Below, one piece after another: positions 59,656 to 64,000 of a stretch of 64,000 bases of DNA (its first letter is position 1; every line of letters begins with the position of its first letter). The notes beneath the pieces were generated by a model. That model worked only from the letters and a program-made list of their open reading frames with translations. It did no database searches and was not told where the DNA came from. The DNA comes from Elymus sibiricus (Eukaryota > Streptophyta > Magnoliopsida > Poales > Poaceae). Where the stretch lies: the NCBI GenBank assembly GCA_039707655.1, contig CM077667.1, forward strand, positions 62,339,628-62,403,627, read 5' to 3'. The position numbers and the translations under genes were made by a program.

Positions 59656-60016
59656 GTTCTCTTCTTATCAATTTATCATTTCCATATAACTTTGTTAATC
59701 ATCCGCTTTCGTATGCTTGTAGGGACAACAATTGGTGGTGGGTCTAATGGAGCTGAAATGATGCACACTATGTAGGATGGATTTCTTGTTCGATATGTTA
59801 ATGTTCTAAAATGGTACATATGGTGAGAATATCACCTGAATATAGATCGTGAGATTTGGATTATTTGTTTTTTCCTCTTACGGAAGTTCTTTGATATCTT
59901 GGTCTCTAGATCTACCTTCTACATCTCAACATTCATAAAGAAGAAGACGTATAAGTAAAAAACCGCACAAACTCAATTAACCTTAAAGACTTTGATCCTT
60001 GAATAAAAAAACCTTA
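59656..60016. other. Single-copy spacer after the duplication
   Basis: First non-duplicated sequence to the right. AT-rich, no frame or family recognised. It represents the original right neighbour of the ancestral unit. Confidence 0.4.
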
Positions 60017-60239
60017 AGGCCTCCTTTGGTTCATAATATTAGAATATCATATGAATAGGAATATCATAGGAAGTGAGATGACATGCATCTCAATTCCTAT
60101 AAAGAAAGACATGTCATTTGATGCATAGGATAGGAATTTTTCCATTGAGTCTAGGCCAATGCTTTTTTTCATATGAAATGTGAAGGATTGGTTCCTATCC
60201 TATATAGGAATAGGAATCCATTCCTACAAACCAAAGGGC
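60017..60239. mobile_element. MITE with AGGAATAGGAAT-rich interior, cut by an LTR
   Basis: Left end GGCCTCCTTTGGTTCATAA and right end TACAAACCAAAGGG are imperfect inverted repeats (CTTTGGTT / AACCAAAG). The interior has complementary TCCTAT/ATAGGA blocks, for example TATCCTATATAGGAATAGGA, so it can fold on itself. A TTA precedes the left end, compatible with a Tourist-type target, but the right target copy is missing because the BARE/Angela-type LTR starts at 60240. Confidence 0.55.
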
Positions 60240-61386
60240 TGTTGGAAATATGCCCTAGAGGCAATAATAAAATGGTTATTATTATATTTCCTTGTTCATG
60301 ATAATCGTTTATTACCCATGCTATAATTGTATTGATTGGAAACTCAAATACATGTGTGGGTACATAGACAAACAATATGTCCTTAGTAAGCCTCTAGTTA
60401 ACTAACTCGTTGATCAAAGATGGTGAAGGTTTCCTGGCCATGGACATGAGATGTCATTTGATAACGGGATCACATCATTAGGAGAATGATGTGATGGACA
60501 AGACCCAAACTATAAACATAGCATATGATCGTGTCAGTTTATTGCTATAGTTTTCTGCATGTCAAGTATCTGTTCCTATGACCATGAGATCATGAAACTC
60601 ACTGACACCGGAGGAATGCCTTGTGTGTATCAAACGTCACAACGTAACTGGGTGACTATAAAGATGCTCTACAGGTATCTCCGAGGGTGTCTGCTGAGTG
60701 GGCATGGATCAAGACTGGGATTTGTTACTCCGTGTGACGGAGAGGTATCTCAGGGCCCACTCGGTAATACAACATCACTATAAGCCTTGCAAGCAATGTG
60801 ACTAAGGTGTTAGCCACGGGATCTTGTATTACGGAACGAGTAAAGAGACTTGCCAGTAACGAGATTGAACTAGGTATAGGGATACCGACGATCGAATCTC
60901 GGGCAAGTAACATACCGAAGAACAAAGGGAACAACATACGGGATTAACTGAATCCTTGACATAGAGGTTCGACCGATATAGATCTTCGTAGAATATGTAG
61001 GAACCAATATGGGCATCCAGGTCCCGCTATTGGTTATTGACCGTAGAGGTGTCTCGGTCATGTCTACATAGTTCTCGAACCCGCAGGGTCTACACACTTA
61101 ACGTTTGGTGACGATTAGTATAGTTGAGTTATTGTGTTGGTGACCGAAGGTTGTTCGGAGTCTCGGATAAGATCCCGGACATGACGTGGATCTCCGGAAG
61201 AGTCCGGAGGTAAAGATTGATATATGTGATAATAGTGTTTTGATCTCCGGAAGGGTTCCGGAATTCACCGGAAGGGGTTCCGGATGTTTACCGAAGTGTT
61301 CGGGTGCAGCAACACTTTATATGGGCTTAAGGGGTAAAACCCACGAGGTATTGGAAAGTGCAAAAGGAAGTTTTGCTGCTGCCTTA

Positions 61387-61496
61387 AGCGGTACTACCGC
61401 TGGTAAGGCAGTACTACCGCGTAAGCGGTACTACCGCTTGTGTGAAGCGGTACTACCGCTCAAGCGGTACTACCGCTCACGAGCGGTACTACCGCT
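61387..61496. repeat. AGCGGTACTACCGCT palindrome cluster in the BARE/Angela-type LTR
   Basis: Five exact 15-bp copies at 61387-61401, 61424-61438, 61446-61460, 61463-61477 and 61482-61496, one altered copy at 61407-61420 (GGCAGTACTACCGC) and a half copy at 61501. Spacers are 2-22 bp and unrelated to each other. The motif is identical to that in the LTRs at 18556 and 29520. Confidence 0.95.
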
Positions 61497-61616
61497 TGTG
61501 CGCGGTACTGCAGGGATCCGAGTTGGACTCTTTCCTTGCGGGCCAAACCGACCTTGTGCGGGCAAAACTGACCTTGTAGAGGTTTTCTCTCCAAGTTTAG
61601 ACCCCAGGGCTCAACA

Positions 61617-61624
61617 TATAAATA
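61617..61624 (+). promoter_or_regulatory. LTR TATA box
   Basis: TATAAATA in the context AACATATAAATAGAGGGG, about 120 bp downstream of the last palindrome. A good match to a plant TATA box and in the usual position for BARE-type LTR transcription. Confidence 0.65.
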
Positions 61625-62082
61625 GAGGGGCAGGGCTAGCACACGGGAGACATCAGGATTTCCCAAGCCGTGTGCCGGCAACCCTAGCCCTCTAGTTCCT
61701 CCGTCATAATCTCCGTAGTGCTTGGCGAAGCCCTGCAGAGATTGTTCCTCACCACCATCACCACGCCGTCGTGCTGCCGGAACTCATCTACTACTTCACC
61801 ATCGCTCGCTGGATCGAGGAGGTGAAGGCGTCATCAAGCCGTACGTGTGTTGAACGCGGAGGTGCCGTCCATTCGGCACTAGTTCGTGATCGGATCGAGG
61901 GACGACTTGCGATTTGGATCGCGGAGACGTTCGACTACATCAACCGCGTTTCTTAACGCTTCCGCTTAGCAATCTACAAGGGTATGTAGATTCACTCTCC
62001 CTCTCGTAGATGCTCATCACCATGGATAGATCTTGCGTGTGCGTAGGAAATTTTTTGTTTCCCATGCGACGTTCCCCAACAG

Positions 62083-62094
62083 TGGCATCTGAGC
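62083..62094 (+). promoter_or_regulatory. Primer binding site of the BARE/Angela-type element
   Basis: TGGCATCTGAGC one base after the LTR end; 10 of 12 bases match the initiator tRNA-Met site. Confidence 0.7.
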
Positions 62095-63216
62095 TAGGTC
62101 TATGCGTAGATGAGATCTCGAGTAGAACACAAAGTAGTTGTGGGCGTGGGTGTATACATATTGCTTGCCATTACTAGTTGATACTTGATTCGGCGGTATT
62201 GTGAGATGAAGCGGCCTGGACCGACATTACGCGTACGCTTATGCGAGACTGGTTTCACCGCTACGTGCACTCGTTGCATGAAGGTGACTGGCGGGTGTCT
62301 GTAGCAGCCACGTAAAACTTGCAACAACAATTAGAGGATGTCTAACTTGTTTTTGCAGGGTATGTTGTGATGTGATATGGACAATTACATGATGAGATAT
62401 ATGTGATGTATGAGATGATCATGTGTTGTATAGAATATCACGACTTGCATGTCGATGAGTACGGCAACTGGCAGGAGCCATAGAGTTGTCTTTAATTATT
62501 TTCGCCGTTTTGCTTTACTTTATCGCTATGAGTTAGCAATAGTCGTGGAAGCAACAGTCGGCGCGACAACCTCATCGGGACACGTTGATGGAGATCAAGA
62601 TGATGGAGATCATGGTGTCATGCCGGTGACGATGGAGATCATGCCGGTGCTTTGAAGATGGAGATCAAAAGCACAAGTTCATGGCCATATCATGTCACTT
62701 ATGATTTGCATGTGATGTTAATCCTTTTATGCATCTTATTTTGCTTAGGACGACGGTAGCATTATAAGGTGATCCCTCACTTAAATTTCAAGATAAAATT
62801 GTGTTCTCCCCGAGTGTGCACCGTTGCGAAAGTTCGTCGTTTCGAGACACCACGTGATGATCGGGTGTGATAGACTCTACGTTCGCATACAACGGGTGCA
62901 AGCCAGTGTTGCACGTGAGGAACACTCGGGTTAAACTTGATGAGCCTAGCATGTACAGACATGGCCTCGGAACACAAGAGACTGAAAGGTCGAACATGAG
63001 TCATATAGTAGATATGATCAACATGAAGATGTTCACCATTGAAACCACCTCAACTCACGTGATGATCGGACTTGAGTTGGTTGATTTGGATCATGTGACA
63101 CTCGAATGACCGGAGGGATGTCAATTTTAGTGGGAGTTTTTAAGTAATATGATTAACTAAACTCATTATCTTGAACAATAGTCTAAGTTGTCTTTGCAAT
63201 ATTTATGTTGTAGATC
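62095..63216 (+). other. Untranslated leader of the BARE/Angela-type element
   Basis: 1.1 kb between primer site and gag with no long frame on the coding strand; short frames up to 80 codons are unlikely to be coding. Packaging signals are expected here from knowledge of the family but cannot be pointed to. Confidence 0.6.
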
Positions 63217-64000
63217 ATGGCTCGCGCAGTAGCACCCCTGAATTTTAATGCGTTCCTAGAGAAAGCTAAGTTGAAAGATGATGGAAGTAACTTTGTGGAT
63301 TGGGCCCGTAATCTAAGGATTATCCTTACGGCTTCCCAAAAGGCTTATGTCCTTGATGCACCGCTTGGTGATCCACCCGCTCCAGTTGAGTCTCCAGACG
63401 TTGTGAACGCCTGGCAGGCTCGTTCTGATGATTACTCGATAGTTCAATGTGCAATGTTGTATGGCTTAGAACCGGGACTTCAAAGACGTTTTGAACGTCA
63501 TGGAGCATATGATATGTTCCAGGAGTTGAAGTTTATCTTTAAGAAGAATGCCCGGATCGAGAGGTATGAGACCTCCGATAAGTTCTATGCTTGCAAGATG
63601 GAGGAGAACGGGTCTGTCAGTGATCACATACTCAGAATGTCTGGGTACTCCACCCGTCTGGCTGAATTGGGGATGCCCCTTCCGCCAGAGGCTATCACTG
63701 ACAGAGTTCTTCAATCATTGCCACCTAGCTACAAGAGCTTCGTGTTGAACTATAACATGCACGGGATGAACAAGTCAGTCGCCGAGCTGTTTGCGATGTT
63801 GAAAGTCGCTGAGTCTGAGATTCAGAAGGAGCATCAAGTGTTGATGGTCAATAAAACCGCTAGTTTCAAGAAGAATGGCAAGGGTAAGAAGGGTAACTCC
63901 AAGAAGAGTGGCAAAGCAGTTGCCCCTCCCATGAAGAAACCCAAGGCTGGACCCAAGCCAGAAACTGAGTGCTTTCATTGCAAGGGAACTGGTCACTGGA
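63217..64000 (+). CDS. Copia Gag, N-terminal part (runs off window)
   Basis: Open for 261 codons from ATG to the window edge. It starts MARAVAPLNFNAFLEKAKLK, followed by the UBN2/gag-polypeptide region (about residues 20-190: NFVDWARNLRIILTASQKAY, MLYGLEPGLQRRFERHGAYD, YKSFVLNYNMHGMN). A Lys/Gly-rich basic stretch (about 220-245, KKNGKGKKGNSKKSGK) leads to the start of a CCHC knuckle, C252-X2-C255-X4-H260, at the very end. Gag packages the element RNA into virus-like particles. No stop or frameshift is seen, so this element may be young. The ATG is chosen because it begins the conserved BARE-type N-terminus. Confidence 0.9.
   Translation, partial: MARAVAPLNFNAFLEKAKLKDDGSNFVDWARNLRIILTASQKAYVLDAPLGDPPAPVESPDVVNAWQARSDDYSIVQCAMLYGLEPGLQRRFERHGAYDMFQELKFIFKKNARIERYETSDKFYACKMEENGSVSDHILRMSGYSTRLAELGMPLPPEAITDRVLQSLPPSYKSFVLNYNMHGMNKSVAELFAMLKVAESEIQKEHQVLMVNKTASFKKNGKGKKGNSKKSGKAVAPPMKKPKAGPKPETECFHCKGTGHW

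Larger units (their letters stand above)
60240..62081 (+). repeat. 5' LTR of the BARE/Angela-type element
   Basis: 1842 bp. It holds the palindrome cluster 61387-61496 and a TATA box at 61617-61624. A 169-codon frame at 61186-61695 lies inside this promoter region and is probably chance. Confidence 0.85.
60240..64000 (+). mobile_element. BARE-1/WIS/Angela-type Copia retrotransposon, 5' part
   Basis: LTR 60240-62081 begins TGTTGGAAATATGCCCTAGAGG and ends CGACGTTCCCCAACA, the wording of the abundant Triticeae BARE-1/WIS/Angela lineage. The primer site TGGCATCTGAGC follows at 62083-62094. An untranslated leader of 1.1 kb precedes gag at 63217. Pol and the 3' LTR lie beyond the window. Target-site candidate on the left: AGGGC (60235-60239). 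The LTR carries an AGCGGTACTACCGCT cluster. Confidence 0.9.

Noticed and set aside
61387..61508. Short direct repeats with short spacers, superficially like a CRISPR array
   Set aside because: The repeats are 15 bp palindromes with 2-22 bp irregular spacers in a plant LTR promoter; no cas genes and a eukaryotic context.
61186..61695. 169-codon frame inside the BARE/Angela-type LTR
   Set aside because: It crosses the palindrome cluster and promoter region of the LTR and has no domain.

Overview
The window looks like repeat-dense intergenic DNA from a grass of the wheat/barley tribe (Triticeae). The main grounds are a BARE-1/WIS/Angela-type Copia LTR and gag at the right end, a Stowaway MITE, LINE 3' ends, and broken copies of LRK10-type receptor kinases (a cereal family). 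I found no intact host gene. The only long open frames are two copies of a retrotransposon gag and the start of a second gag that runs off the window.

Layout. 1-6.8 kb: AT-rich duplicated repeats, a decayed LRK10-like kinase (2130-2930), a LINE 3' half (3330-5195) interrupted by a 270-bp miniature LTR element (TRIM, 3944-4213), a LINE tail, and a Mutator-type MITE (6298-6478). 6808-13748: a gene-less LTR retrotransposon with a near-perfect target duplication. It sits in one copy of a ~0.75-kb tandem repeat whose second copy (14775-15498) preserves the empty site. 15.5-16.6 kb: a probable Helitron. 17277-29915: a truncated LTR that was entered by an 11.1-kb element of the same LTR family (17471-28594, minus strand, target duplication AAGAT). 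The inserted element carries primer site, gag and polypurine tract but no recognisable pol. 29.9-36.1 kb: mostly unassigned DNA with a LINE tail, an in-frame kinase/RNase-H pseudogene chimera on the minus strand, and a Stowaway MITE.

The block 12602-36122 is then repeated head-to-tail as 36123-59655. It is a 23.5-kb tandem segmental duplication of very high identity. Its left breakpoint is inside the first LTR retrotransposon, so the second unit begins with a 5'-truncated copy of it. After 59655 the window is single-copy: a MITE cut by a BARE/Angela-type element (LTR 60240-62081, gag from 63217).

How the parts relate. The order of events can be read from the nesting: small tandem duplication, LTR insertion into it, same-family LTR-in-LTR insertion, a 91-bp deletion in one LTR, then the 23.5-kb duplication, then scattered substitutions and strong length change at poly-G runs. 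The most intriguing shared signal is a clustered near-palindrome, AGCGGTACTACCGCT, found directly upstream of the TATA-like box in three LTRs. Two of these belong to one family and the third is the otherwise different BARE/Angela-type LTR. This suggests a mobile or convergent LTR promoter module.
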